Positions 9,027-17,567 of a DNA stretch of 33,535 bases are shown here, piece by piece; position 1 is the first letter of the stretch, and every line of letters begins with the position of its first letter. This stretch comes from a bacterium. Its GTDB lineage: Bacteria > Planctomycetota > Phycisphaerae > Phycisphaerales > UBA1924. The position numbers and the translations under genes are program-made. Location of the stretch: contig JANSXG010000016.1 of assembly GCA_024743075.1 (NCBI GenBank), positions 1 through 33,535 of the forward strand, in the 5' to 3' direction. Below the pieces are notes generated by a model. That model did not search any database. It was not told the DNA's origin and worked only from the letters and a program-made list of their open reading frames with translations.

Positions 9027-9941
9027 ATGAGAGTAAGGCGACGTGTTCCCTCCCCCGCGGTTGCTCTGGAATCCACGCTGCTCGTGCACGGCGTGCCGTT
9101 GTCGAGCGCGCTCGAACTCAGTCGGGAGCTCTGCAACATCTGTCTCTCGCTCGGCGCCTCACCAGCGCTTATCGCGCTCATCGACGGTCAACCGGTCGCC
9201 GGAGTCACCGAAACGGAACTCCGAGAACTGCTGGATCGTGGTGCCGTACCGAAGGCGAATACTTCCAACCTTGGAGTCCTGAAGTACTGGGGCGCAAGCG
9301 CAGCGACGACGGTGAGCGCAACGATGGAGATCGCCGCTTGTGCGGGCATCTCTGTGTTCGCGACCGGAGGTCTGGGCGGGGTCCACAAGAATCTCTTCAC
9401 GGGCGGATCAATCTGTAACCTCGATGTCTCATCGGACCTTGCCGCGATGGCCCGATACCCCGTCGCGGTGGTGTCGAGCGGCGTGAAGTCCATACTCGAT
9501 GTCAACGCGACGCGCGAAGCGCTCGAATCGCTAGGCGTCTGCGTCGTCGGCTTTCGCACAGACACCTTCCCGGCGTTTTACCAACGGTCGTCTGAATCCG
9601 AGGTCGATGCGCGATTCGACGATGCGGAGGAGCTGGCCGATTTCTTGTCCAGCGAGCTTGCCCGGTCGGGCCGAGGCGTGCTCGTCGCCAATCCGATCCC
9701 CGAGCGGTATGAGATCGCCGCGGAGCAGTTCGACGCGTGGCGCGAGAAGGCCGAGGAGCGGGCAGAGTCAGCCGGGGCGAGCGGGCGCGGCGTGACGCCC
9801 GCCGTTCTCAGCGCACTGCACGACCTGTCGAACGGTGCCACGCTGCGCGCAAACATTGAACTCGTCCGTTCCAATACCCGGCTCGCTTCGGAACTCGCTG
9901 TCTCCATGCACAGGCAGAGAAGGAAGAGAGATTCTCGATGA
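9027..9941 (+). CDS. psuG: Pseudouridine-5'-phosphate glycosidase (PsuG)
   Basis: Splits pseudouridine 5'-phosphate into uracil and ribose 5-phosphate (EC 4.2.1.70), the second step of pseudouridine breakdown; the reaction is reversible. The 304-residue protein matches the family in length and motifs: VALESTLLVHG with the catalytic-type Glu15, the VPKANTSNL lysine (Lys76), GASAATTVSATM, VFATGGLGGVH, Asp137 in DVSSDL, the Lys154 of GVKSILD, FPAFYQRSS and VLVANPIPE. These positions correspond to the Glu, Lys, Asp and Lys reported for the E. coli enzyme, by my own alignment. In many bacteria a PsuK kinase adjoins it; here none does, and a secreted EEP-fold protein overlaps it by four bases. ATG chosen because it directly precedes the conserved start. 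Confidence 0.92.
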   Translation: MRVRRRVPSPAVALESTLLVHGVPLSSALELSRELCNICLSLGASPALIALIDGQPVAGVTETELRELLDRGAVPKANTSNLGVLKYWGASAATTVSATMEIAACAGISVFATGGLGGVHKNLFTGGSICNLDVSSDLAAMARYPVAVVSSGVKSILDVNATREALESLGVCVVGFRTDTFPAFYQRSSESEVDARFDDAEELADFLSSELARSGRGVLVANPIPERYEIAAEQFDAWREKAEERAESAGASGRGVTPAVLSALHDLSNGATLRANIELVRSNTRLASELAVSMHRQRRKRDSR

Positions 9942-11293
9942 GCGTTTTTCGCATTCGTCTCATGCTCGCGCTGAGCGCGCTCGCTTTGCCCGCTGCTGCA
10001 TCACACGCAGCCCCGCCGACGGTCGACGGTTGCTTCGAGGATTGGAACCGGGACCACATCGTGGCGGTCGATCCGGCGGGCGACGCTAGCGGCGCCTTCG
10101 ATGTTACGACCCTGAGTGCTCAGTTTGTCGGCGAAGTGCTTCATCTCCGGTTCGACACCGGGCGGACACTCAACATCCAATCCGGGCCGGACGGAGATGG
10201 CACACTGGTGCTCGAGTTCACATCCGGCAATGTCGCGCTTCGGATCAACACCCGCGAACGCTCCGTCAATCGGCTGACGGGTTCACAGCAGGTCTGGCAG
10301 GACGTCGGGTGGCACGCGGTCGGCTATTGGAGCGCGCCAACGTACGCGAACGATGAGTTCGAAGTCCGTGTGAATCTGGCCGCAGCGGGCTTCGCGGCTG
10401 GCGATCGAATCGCTCTGACTCTCGCCGGCAGCGACAGCCTCGCGAACCCGGTCGCTCTCCGGTACGCAGGTCCCGCCGAGCCGCTTCCGCCGATCGACTT
10501 CGAGTTGCAGGGACCAGCCGACGGCCAGTTGAGGGTCGTCTCGCTCAACACCCTCCGGAACGGCATCGTTGCACCAGACCGCTCCGCGGCCGTCCTCCGA
10601 TTGCTTGCCGCCAGTGACCCCGACATTGTCCTGCTCCAAGAGGAATACAACACGTCGGCGGCGGATGTCGAGGCGGCGATAGAGGGCAAGTTCGACGCGG
10701 ATTGGAACATCGTCAAGGTCCGTGACAACGTCATCGCGTCCCGGCTGCCGCTCACGAAACTGCAGAACTTCGACGACTCGTATGCGGCTGCTCTCGTCGC
10801 TGACGCAACAGGACAGATGCGTCTCGTACTCAGCATCCACCCCAAATGCTGCGGTCACATCGGATCCGAAGAAGACAAACGCCGAATAGACCAGGCCCTG
10901 GCGATGGCCCGCACCGTCGAGCTTGCTCGCCAGCGATTCGGTGCCGACCTCCCGGTCCTCATCGCCGGCGACTGGAACCTCGTCGGTTCCCGATCGCCTC
11001 TCGATCTGCTCACCGATCCGACCGGGCCGAACTTGCGTGAACTTCACGCCCGGCACGCCGGAAGCGCGGAGACCTACACATGGTTCGCCCCGGACTCGTC
11101 GTTCGGTCCCGGGAAACTGGACCTTGCCACCGTCGACGAAAAAAGCGCCGAGCACTCCCGCGCAATCCTGCTCGATTCGCGCACCATCAGCCCGGCGTCC
11201 GCCGCGGCCCTGGGACTCAAGCCGACCGACTCCGCGGCCAGCGACCACCTGCTGATGGTCATCGACTTTGGGCGCACAACGCCAGCGCGGTGA
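9938..11293 (+). CDS. Secreted endonuclease/exonuclease/phosphatase-family protein
   Basis: A 451-residue protein with a signal peptide (residues 1-24, ending ASHA). Residues about 27-180 form a beta-rich domain opening with VDGCFEDW, a pattern seen in CBM9-like or sugar-binding-like modules. Residues about 197-445 are an EEP (DNase I/exonuclease III-like) metal-dependent phosphoesterase domain: VVSLNTL with Asn204, DIVLLQE with Glu235, AGDWN with Asp345 and Asn347, KLDLATV with Asp395, and the C-terminal SDH with Asp436 and His437. Substrate could be nucleic acid, a phospholipid or an inositol phosphate. Its ATG overlaps the psuG stop (ATGA), so the two are translationally coupled. Its stop abuts the stop of the opposite gene with no spacer. 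Confidence 0.85.
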   Translation: MSVFRIRLMLALSALALPAAASHAAPPTVDGCFEDWNRDHIVAVDPAGDASGAFDVTTLSAQFVGEVLHLRFDTGRTLNIQSGPDGDGTLVLEFTSGNVALRINTRERSVNRLTGSQQVWQDVGWHAVGYWSAPTYANDEFEVRVNLAAAGFAAGDRIALTLAGSDSLANPVALRYAGPAEPLPPIDFELQGPADGQLRVVSLNTLRNGIVAPDRSAAVLRLLAASDPDIVLLQEEYNTSAADVEAAIEGKFDADWNIVKVRDNVIASRLPLTKLQNFDDSYAAALVADATGQMRLVLSIHPKCCGHIGSEEDKRRIDQALAMARTVELARQRFGADLPVLIAGDWNLVGSRSPLDLLTDPTGPNLRELHARHAGSAETYTWFAPDSSFGPGKLDLATVDEKSAEHSRAILLDSRTISPASAAALGLKPTDSAASDHLLMVIDFGRTTPAR

Positions 11294-11890
11294 TCATCGG
11301 CGGCGGCGGCCCATAACGACGCATCCGCCGATCGTGAGCACGAGAGCCGATGCCGGCGTGGGAATCGTGGCGCTTTCGAGCTGCGGGCGCTGACCGGTGC
11401 CGTCGGTCCAATCGCCCCATCCGGGCTTGCGGATCGGCGTCGCAGATGTGCCGGGCGAACCGAAGGCCGGAAGGTCTGGAACGTCGGTATGAACACGTCC
11501 GGGACGGACGGGCGTCCGCGCACCATCGCCCTGCAGTTCTTCAAATATCCGACCCGGTCCATCCGCTGCATCGCCGAAAAACGACTGCGGGACCGGCTTG
11601 CCGACGCTGGTTCCGAAGCTCCATTGGTCCAGACCCGACACGCTGCCCAAATCGGGAAGGTCAATAACACCCGCCCGGGGCAGTTCCGGGACGTCGGTAT
11701 GTGCCTCAAACTTCATCTTCTTGGCAACTGCCATGTCATCGAGCCGGAGCCAGTCCAGCCCGACGCTGACGTCGCCAACGACTTCGATCGTCGCAGAAGG
11801 CTGCGACACATTCATCGGTGTGGCTTGGACTGAGCCGCAGAAGGTGCTCACGGCGAGTGCCGAAAGGCCTGTGATCGTGAAGATGTTCAT
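11294..11890 (-). CDS. PEP-CTERM-like sorted secreted protein
   Basis: A 198-residue protein with a signal peptide (about residues 1-24, ending VQATP) and a C-terminal sorting signal of the PEP-CTERM type: IPTPASALVLTIGGCVVMG followed by RRRR. Family knowledge: such tails are processed by exosortase-like enzymes and carry proteins to the cell surface or matrix. The middle part is Pro/Gly-rich and has repeats: HTDVPELP (64-71), IDLPDLGS (76-83), HTDVPDLP (134-141). No enzyme domain is seen. The ATG at 11888-11890 has GGGAGG upstream and overlaps the stop of the regulator gene by four bases, so both are translated from one mRNA. Confidence 0.75.
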   Translation of the reverse strand: MNIFTITGLSALAVSTFCGSVQATPMNVSQPSATIEVVGDVSVGLDWLRLDDMAVAKKMKFEAHTDVPELPRAGVIDLPDLGSVSGLDQWSFGTSVGKPVPQSFFGDAADGPGRIFEELQGDGARTPVRPGRVHTDVPDLPAFGSPGTSATPIRKPGWGDWTDGTGQRPQLESATIPTPASALVLTIGGCVVMGRRRR

Positions 11891-13170
11891 TTTCGACCTC
11901 CCGTCGCGCTCAAGCCACCCGCCGACTCCAGCATGGACCATCCGGTCTGCTGGAACGCGGGAAACCGTGCCATTGTTGCGGCGATCAGTGTCTGGTCCAT
12001 TTCGTCGATGTTCAGGACTAGCTCGAGGCCGGTTTGCTCGGAAAGCGTCCGGTGCAAAGAGAGCTGCATCGAATAGGCGCGTTCGCGCATCGCCCAGTGG
12101 TCCAAGGATTCAGCGATGTCGAGTGTGTACTCAAGAAGCGGCTTCATCCGCGTCTGCAGGTGCGCTCCGGAGAGGGATCGCATCGCGATGTTGGTAGCGA
12201 ACACGCAGTTCCAACCCCAACTCTCCAACCAATCGCCTCTGGGCTGGACTTCGCCGGACAGGGCGTCGTCCACACGGCTGATGATTCGGTCTACTGCCTC
12301 GGCCCCGTCGATGTCTCCTCGATGGCAGAGGCACTCGGTCACGGCGGCATCACAGGTGTTCGCGATTCCAGCCAGTTGGTGGTCATTGAGCGACTCGCTC
12401 AACGCGCGGTAGGCGTCGCGGGCGTGGGTCAGATCGGCGAGCGCCAGTTCGCGATGGTGCTCGGCCTGATCGGGCTCGACCGCCATAAAGCGACGCCGAA
12501 TGTTCCCACGCAGATAGTGCACGAACGCGACCCGTTTCTGATCGACGTCTCGCTCCGGGGGATTCGAACGGTAGTGGTTGGCAAGAAGCTCTGCGGTCCC
12601 GAGTGCGGGCTCGAGGTCCCAGAGGCTGTACCACGCGTTGGCCAGCGTCGATCGAAGGATATTCCGCGTGTAGGAGCTGATGCCCTGCGTGGCAAGGCCG
12701 CGACGACAGGCATCGACTTCCTGCGTGTAGCGGCCCAGACCGTCCCAGCCCGAGGCTTCCATAGCACATGAGAACGCACGGCGTTCATCGTTTTCAGCGG
12801 CGGAATACATCCGTCCGGCGAGATCGACCATGTCCCGGTATCGGCCGTCGTCGTGGGCCTCGCGGGCCTCCGAGTACAGCAGCTCGAAGCCCTTGTCGCT
12901 CGCCGCAGCCTTGTCGGGCTTGCGCTCAACGAATGATGCCCCGCTACCCGAACCGTGCCAGATAGTTTCAAGAACCGCGCCGACGGGCCAGTCGAGGGCC
13001 TTCGCGAGTGCGACCACGAAGTCGCTTTTGGGATTTCCACTGTCCGGGTAGACCTTCGTCGGATCCCGATGCAGGTGGCGGGCGAGTTGGGCTCGGCTCC
13101 AACCGCGCGTCGTCCGTGCGAGATCGATCAGCCTGTGAAGGCGTTCGGTACGGGCCTGTCCTGGCGTCAT
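11887..13170 (-). CDS. HTH (XRE-like) regulator with TPR-like repeats
   Basis: A 427-residue predicted cytoplasmic protein. Residues about 8-70 are a Cro/C1-type helix-turn-helix domain (RLIDLARTTRGWSRAQLARH then VVALAKALDWPVGAVLE). Residues about 95-400 are alpha-helical with TPR-like stretches (FELLYSEAREAHDDGRYRDM; RNILRSTLANAWYSLWDLEP; ALADLTHARDAYRALSESLN). This plan recalls peptide- or ligand-sensing TPR regulators (RRNPP/PlcR-like, or planctomycete relatives), though no specific family is claimed. ATG at 13168-13170 has GGAAG upstream; the frame is open to 13350 but that part overlaps clpB and looks non-coding. It lies 145 bases after clpB and is coupled to the PEP-CTERM-like gene. Confidence 0.75.
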   Translation of the reverse strand: MTPGQARTERLHRLIDLARTTRGWSRAQLARHLHRDPTKVYPDSGNPKSDFVVALAKALDWPVGAVLETIWHGSGSGASFVERKPDKAAASDKGFELLYSEAREAHDDGRYRDMVDLAGRMYSAAENDERRAFSCAMEASGWDGLGRYTQEVDACRRGLATQGISSYTRNILRSTLANAWYSLWDLEPALGTAELLANHYRSNPPERDVDQKRVAFVHYLRGNIRRRFMAVEPDQAEHHRELALADLTHARDAYRALSESLNDHQLAGIANTCDAAVTECLCHRGDIDGAEAVDRIISRVDDALSGEVQPRGDWLESWGWNCVFATNIAMRSLSGAHLQTRMKPLLEYTLDIAESLDHWAMRERAYSMQLSLHRTLSEQTGLELVLNIDEMDQTLIAATMARFPAFQQTGWSMLESAGGLSATGGRK

Positions 13171-13189
13171 GATCTTCCGGTCCTCCAAT

Positions 13190-13295
13190 CCGGGCGGCTC
13201 ACCCGCCCGGTCCACCTGTTCCGATACGCACATTCTGCGACAGCGTTCCAGAATAGGTGAGGCAAAAACGGCATACATCTCGCGATTCCCGAGAT
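13190..13295 (-). promoter_or_regulatory. Control region with three inverted repeats before the HTH-TPR gene
   Basis: Between the clpB stop and the regulator start lie three perfect inverted repeats: CCGGGCGG-N5-CCGCCCGG (13190-13210), ATTCTG-N11-CAGAAT (13232-13254) and ATCTCG-N7-CGAGAT (13277-13295). On the reverse strand a TATAAA box (13295-13300) overlaps the last one. The layout suits an operator at the promoter plus a further site or an RNA hairpin in the leader. No -35 box is convincing. The 13190-13210 hairpin lacks a T-run and is therefore not a normal terminator for clpB. Confidence 0.5.
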
Positions 13296-13315
13296 TTATA
13301 CCTATCACAACCCGA

Positions 13316-15937
13316 TCAAGCAGTCTGCGGCACCTGCTCGCTGGTTTCAAGCCCTAGTTCGCCATCGCGGACCACCACCTCGACCCGGTCACCTTCGCCG
13401 ATCTCCCCGGCGATGATCGCGCGGCCGACCTGGGTCTCGATCTCGTGCTGCACGAACCGCTTCAGCGGACGCGCTCCGTACGCGGGGTCGTACGCTCGCT
13501 CGACGATGAACTCAGCCGCCTCGGTGCCCAGCTTCAGCGTGATCCTACGACCCGCCAACCTATCTCGCAGTTCATCCACGACGAGGTCGACGATCTTGAG
13601 GAGCTCACTGCGCTGCAGAGGCTTGAACAGAAGGACATCGTCGACGCGGTTCAAGAACTCCGGACGGAAAGCCTGGCGAAGATCGCGCATCACCGCGGTT
13701 CGCGCGTCGTTGGTGATCTGGCCGCCGGGCGTGACGCCTTCCAGCAGGAACTGGCTTCCGATGTTCGAGGTCATGATGATCACCGTGTTCTTGAAGTTCA
13801 CGGTGCGCCCCTGCGAGTCGGTCACCCGACCGTCGTCGAGTACCTGAAGCAGTACGTTGAACACCTCGGGGTGCGCCTTCTCGATCTCGTCGAAGAGGAT
13901 GACCGAATACGGACGTCGACGCACGGCTTCGGTGAGCTGGCCGCCTTCCTCGTAGCCGACATAGCCGGGAGGAGCGCCGATGAGTCGGCTCACCGCGTGC
14001 TTCTCCATGTACTCGCTCATGTCGATACGGACCATGTTGTCTTCGCTGTCGAAGAGCGCCTGAGCTAGCGAGCGAGCCAGTTCCGTTTTCCCGACTCCGG
14101 TCGGGCCTAGGAAGATGAACGAGCCGATCGGGCGCTTCGGGTCCTTGATGCCCGCGCGAGCGCGGATCACTGCGTCCGCGACGAGCTGGACGGCCTCGTC
14201 CTGACCGACCACTCGCTCGTGGAGCGTCTCGTCGAGCCGAAGCAGTTTCTCGCGCTCGGATTCGACAAGGCGTGAGACCGGGATCCCGGTCCACTTCTGA
14301 ACGATCTCCGCGATCTCGTGATCCGACACGATGTCTCGCAGAAGCGCATTGTCCGTCTTCTCGAGTTTGGCCTCTGACTCCGCTAGTTCAGAGGTCAGCT
14401 TCGGGAGTTCGCCGTACATGAGCGCCGCCGCTCTATCGTGGTCGTAGGAACGCTTGGCTTCCTCGATCTCAGCCTTCACTCGCTCAATGTCCGAACGGAG
14501 ATCGGTGACGCGCTGGATGGCGGACTTCTCTCGGTCCCATTGATCGCGCATCGTGTCGGCGGTTGCGCGAAGGTCGGCCAGCTCGCGACGCAGTGCTTCC
14601 AGGCGGGTCTTCGACGCCGCGTCCTTCTCGTTCTTCAGCGCGGACTCTTCGATCTCAAGCTGCATTACCCGGCGTGTGACCTCGTCGAGTTCCGCCGGCA
14701 TCGAGTCGATTTCGGTTCGGACCATCGCGCACGCCTCGTCGATGAGGTCGATCGCCTTGTCCGGCAGGAAACGTTCGGTGATGTACCGGTGGCTCAGTTC
14801 GGATGCCGCGACGAGGGCGCTGTCCTGTATCGCCACGCCGTGGTAAACCTCGAATCGTTCCTTCAGCCCTCGCAGGATGGAGACTGTGTCGGCGACGGTC
14901 GGTTGCTCGACAACGACCGTCTGGAACCGTCGTTCGAGCGCAGCGTCTTTCTCGATGTGTTTGCGGTACTCGTTGAGCGTTGTAGCGCCGATGCAGCGCA
15001 GTTCGCCCCGCGCCAGCATGGGCTTGAGCATGTTGCCTGCGTCCATCGCTCCTTCGGCGGCCCCCGCTCCCACGATCGTGTGCAACTCGTCGATGAAGAG
15101 GATGATCGAACCGTCGGACTGCTTGACCTCGTTCAGAACCGCCTTCAGACGCTCCTCGAACTCCCCCCGGTACTTCGCTCCGGCGACGAGCGAGCCCATG
15201 TCGAGGGCGAATACCGTCTTGTTCTTGAGTGTCTCGGGGACATCGCCACGCAGGATGCGCTGGGCGAGTCCTTCGACGATCGCCGTTTTGCCGACACCCG
15301 GCTCGCCGATCAACACGGGGTTGTTCTTGGTCTTCCGGGTCAGAATACGGATCACGCGTCTGATCTCGGAGTCTCGCCCGATGACCGGGTCGAGTTTGCC
15401 CCGCTTTGCCATCGCCACAAGATCGACGCCGTACTTCTCCAAGGCTTCGTAGGTAGCTTCGGGGTTCGCGCTCGTGACGCGCTGCGAGCCCCTGATCTGC
15501 GTGAGCGCGCCGAGCAACGTGTCTCGGCTCACGCCATGAGACATCAAAACCTTGGTTGCTTCCGAGCCGGTTCCACCGGCCAGGATCGCGAGCAGCACAT
15601 GCTCAATGGACACGTACTCGTCCTTGAGGCGCTTCGCCTCTTCCTCGGCGCTGACCAGCACTTTCGCGAGTTTCTGTGAAATCAGCAGTTTGCCGTGTTC
15701 GGCACCGGGCCCGCGAACGCTCGGACGCTTCTGGAGATGCTCTTCCAGACCCCGGACGACGTCGGCGGGCTCGACCTCAAGTCTGTTGAGCAGACGCCGG
15801 GCAACCCCATCGTCAGGTTCGATCATGGCCAGCAGCAGATGCTCCGCGTCCACCTCGGGATGACCCAACTTGACCGATCGACTATGCGCTGCGGTCAGGG
15901 CTTCTTGGGTTTTCTGGGTCAGTCGGTTGGGATCCAT
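13316..15937 (-). CDS. clpB: ATP-dependent chaperone ClpB
   Basis: Hsp100 disaggregase that pulls polypeptides out of aggregates with DnaK. The 873-residue protein (E. coli: 857) has the N-domain (residues 1-150), AAA-1 with Walker A GEPGVGKT at 211-218 and Walker [10 protein letters not shown] at 278-286, the middle coiled coil about 405-530 that is specific to ClpB against ClpA/C, and AAA-2 with Walker A GPTGVGKT at 611-618, pore motif GYVG at 658-661 and Walker [12 protein letters not shown] at 679-689. I chose the ATG at 15935-15937 because GGAGG stands at the right distance and the sequence [14 protein letters not shown] fits homologues; the open frame upstream is not conserved. No CIRCE element is visible upstream. 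Confidence 0.97.
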   Translation of the reverse strand: MDPNRLTQKTQEALTAAHSRSVKLGHPEVDAEHLLLAMIEPDDGVARRLLNRLEVEPADVVRGLEEHLQKRPSVRGPGAEHGKLLISQKLAKVLVSAEEEAKRLKDEYVSIEHVLLAILAGGTGSEATKVLMSHGVSRDTLLGALTQIRGSQRVTSANPEATYEALEKYGVDLVAMAKRGKLDPVIGRDSEIRRVIRILTRKTKNNPVLIGEPGVGKTAIVEGLAQRILRGDVPETLKNKTVFALDMGSLVAGAKYRGEFEERLKAVLNEVKQSDGSIILFIDELHTIVGAGAAEGAMDAGNMLKPMLARGELRCIGATTLNEYRKHIEKDAALERRFQTVVVEQPTVADTVSILRGLKERFEVYHGVAIQDSALVAASELSHRYITERFLPDKAIDLIDEACAMVRTEIDSMPAELDEVTRRVMQLEIEESALKNEKDAASKTRLEALRRELADLRATADTMRDQWDREKSAIQRVTDLRSDIERVKAEIEEAKRSYDHDRAAALMYGELPKLTSELAESEAKLEKTDNALLRDIVSDHEIAEIVQKWTGIPVSRLVESEREKLLRLDETLHERVVGQDEAVQLVADAVIRARAGIKDPKRPIGSFIFLGPTGVGKTELARSLAQALFDSEDNMVRIDMSEYMEKHAVSRLIGAPPGYVGYEEGGQLTEAVRRRPYSVILFDEIEKAHPEVFNVLLQVLDDGRVTDSQGRTVNFKNTVIIMTSNIGSQFLLEGVTPGGQITNDARTAVMRDLRQAFRPEFLNRVDDVLLFKPLQRSELLKIVDLVVDELRDRLAGRRITLKLGTEAAEFIVERAYDPAYGARPLKRFVQHEIETQVGRAIIAGEIGEGDRVEVVVRDGELGLETSEQVPQTA

Positions 15938-15968
15938 TGGTGCCTCCGGAAAAACTGGTCGGTTCTCC

Positions 15969-15984
15969 CCTTGAGACTGCAAGG
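15969..15984 (-). promoter_or_regulatory. Inverted repeat upstream of clpB
   Basis: CCTTG-N6-CAAGG lies 32 bases before the clpB start; a second repeat, CCGCTT-N10-AAGCGG, is at 15995-16016. The CTTGAG half-site recalls the HspR (HAIR) heat-shock operator, but the spacing is shorter and the second half does not match, so identity is not claimed. Confidence 0.3.
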
Positions 15985-16100
15985 CGCGTACCAGCCGCTT
16001 CGTCGACCCCAAGCGGTGAATCGCTCGGATCGTGCCATCCGACGCTGACGCGGACCGCCGTGGCATGCCGCAATGGCAGGGAAGCTCCTAGCCGTGGAGC

Positions 16101-16164
16101 GGGGACAGGCAAGTTGGCGCTGGCTACACTGGGGACCCTCGCGCTGACCCGGCGAACTGTCCCC
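16101..16164 (+). promoter_or_regulatory. Promoter and flanking inverted repeat of the RND operon
   Basis: A promoter is predicted from GGGACA (16102-16107), a 17-base spacer and TACACT (16125-16130), pointing to a transcript start near 16137. The -35 box lies inside GGGGACAG (16101-16108), whose exact inverted copy CTGTCCCC is at 16157-16164, in the predicted leader and about 23 bases before the adaptor start. The pair could bind a looping repressor or be coincidental. Confidence 0.45.
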
Positions 16165-16187
16165 CATTATCAGATAGAGGTTTGGGC

Positions 16188-17567
16188 GTGACCAAGTCAC
16201 CAGACACCGCTCCGGCGGCATCCCGATCCGGTTCGTCGGTCGTCCGCATCGGCATCCGGCTCGGCGCGGGCCTGCTCATACTCTTCGTCAGTTTCGGGGC
16301 ATTTCACGTTCTTCGCGAGAATCGTCCACGCCCGGCCCAGGTGCAAGATGCGGGCTCAGTTCGACTGGTTCGGGTTGTCGACGCGCAGAGCACCGCCGTC
16401 GCTCGTTCATTCACCGGATTCGGCTCCACCCGAGCCGTCCGGCAGGCCACCGTCGCGGCCGAACTCACGGCCCAGGTGACCGAACGGCCTGACTGGGTTC
16501 AGGCTGGCCGGAAGGTTGAAGCGAACGCGGTTTTGTTTCGCCTCGACCCGGATGTCTTTCGCGAGCGCCGCAACGCGGCGGCGAGCACCGTCGTCGCCCT
16601 CGAAGCAGACCTCGATTCCCTCGATGTTGAATTGGAGTCGTCCCAAGAGCGTCTTCGCCTGTCCGAGCAAGCGATCGCACTGCTTGACAATGAATTGACC
16701 GAACTCGAATCCGCGCTCGAACGCGGCGCAGCGGTGCAGATCGAAGTCGACCGGCTTCGCCGCCAACGAACTTCTCTCGAGGGCGAACGCGAGGCGCTGC
16801 GGCAGGTCCTGAACGCGATTCCTTCGCGTCGAGCGGCTCTGCAGGCGCGCATCGCTTCACAGCGGGCAGAACTCGCCCTGGCGGAAATCGACCTTGCGCG
16901 TTCGGTCGTGCGATCGCCGATTTCGGGCGTCATCGCCGAGGTATTTTCCGACGCTGGCGACCTTGTTGCGTCCGGAGCGCCGCTGGCCCGCATCGTCGAT
17001 CTCAGCACCATCGAGGTGCCGTTGCAAATCCCCGCCGCGGCGTCTCGCCGGGTCGCCGTCGGCGCGAGAGCGGTGGTTCGCGAGCCGTCGGGAGCCGGGA
17101 AGGAGTATGCGGGCGCGGTCGTGCGAATCGCTCCGGAGATTGACCCCGCTTCGCGTACGTTTACGGTCTTTGTCGAAGTTGAGCAGCGCATCGAGCCCGG
17201 TGAGTTTGACTCCAGTCGTGAGTACCTCTTTCCGGGTCAGTTCGTATCCGGAACGATCGAATCCAGCACAACGACGCGATCGCTGGTGATCCCGCGCGTC
17301 GCGGTGGATTCCGACCGCGTCATGGTTCTCGACGAAGAGTCCGGGACCGCCCAGCCCCGGACCGCCCAAGTGGCGTATTACACCGATCAGGCCATTTTAC
17401 CCGACTCGGAGTGGGATCAATGGGCCGTCCTCGACACTAGCGGGCCGCTCCAGGCGTGGCAGCCTCCGATGCTTGAGGCGGGCGACCGCGTGATCGTCAG
17501 TAATCTCGACGAGCTCCCAGCCGGCACGGCCGTCCGCATCGAAGACCGACTGGCGGAACGCCGATGA
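16188..17567 (+). CDS. RND efflux periplasmic adaptor (HlyD/AcrA family)
   Basis: A 459-residue membrane-fusion protein that links an RND pump to an outer-membrane channel. A single membrane helix lies near residues 20-38 (IGIRLGAGLLILFVSFGAF). Then come the first lipoyl half with VQAGRKVEANAVLFRLDP, a long alpha-hairpin (about 110-235), the second lipoyl half with SPISGVIAEVFSDAGDLV, a beta-barrel region (PEIDPASRTFTVFVEV, LFPGQFVSGTI) and a membrane-proximal domain. GTG at 16188 is chosen because GAGG stands seven bases upstream; TTG at 16182 is the alternative. The stop overlaps the pump gene by four bases. Substrate is unknown. Confidence 0.9.
   Translation: MTKSPDTAPAASRSGSSVVRIGIRLGAGLLILFVSFGAFHVLRENRPRPAQVQDAGSVRLVRVVDAQSTAVARSFTGFGSTRAVRQATVAAELTAQVTERPDWVQAGRKVEANAVLFRLDPDVFRERRNAAASTVVALEADLDSLDVELESSQERLRLSEQAIALLDNELTELESALERGAAVQIEVDRLRRQRTSLEGEREALRQVLNAIPSRRAALQARIASQRAELALAEIDLARSVVRSPISGVIAEVFSDAGDLVASGAPLARIVDLSTIEVPLQIPAAASRRVAVGARAVVREPSGAGKEYAGAVVRIAPEIDPASRTFTVFVEVEQRIEPGEFDSSREYLFPGQFVSGTIESSTTTRSLVIPRVAVDSDRVMVLDEESGTAQPRTAQVAYYTDQAILPDSEWDQWAVLDTSGPLQAWQPPMLEAGDRVIVSNLDELPAGTAVRIEDRLAERR

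Noticed and set aside
13171-13350. 60-residue N-terminal extension of the HTH-TPR regulator
   Set aside because: It overlaps the clpB end and covers the palindromes; the HTH domain starts right after the ATG at 13170, which has a ribosome site.
14438-15679. 413-codon open frame on the + strand
   Set aside because: Antisense to clpB, whose AAA motifs are unmistakable; no domain seen.
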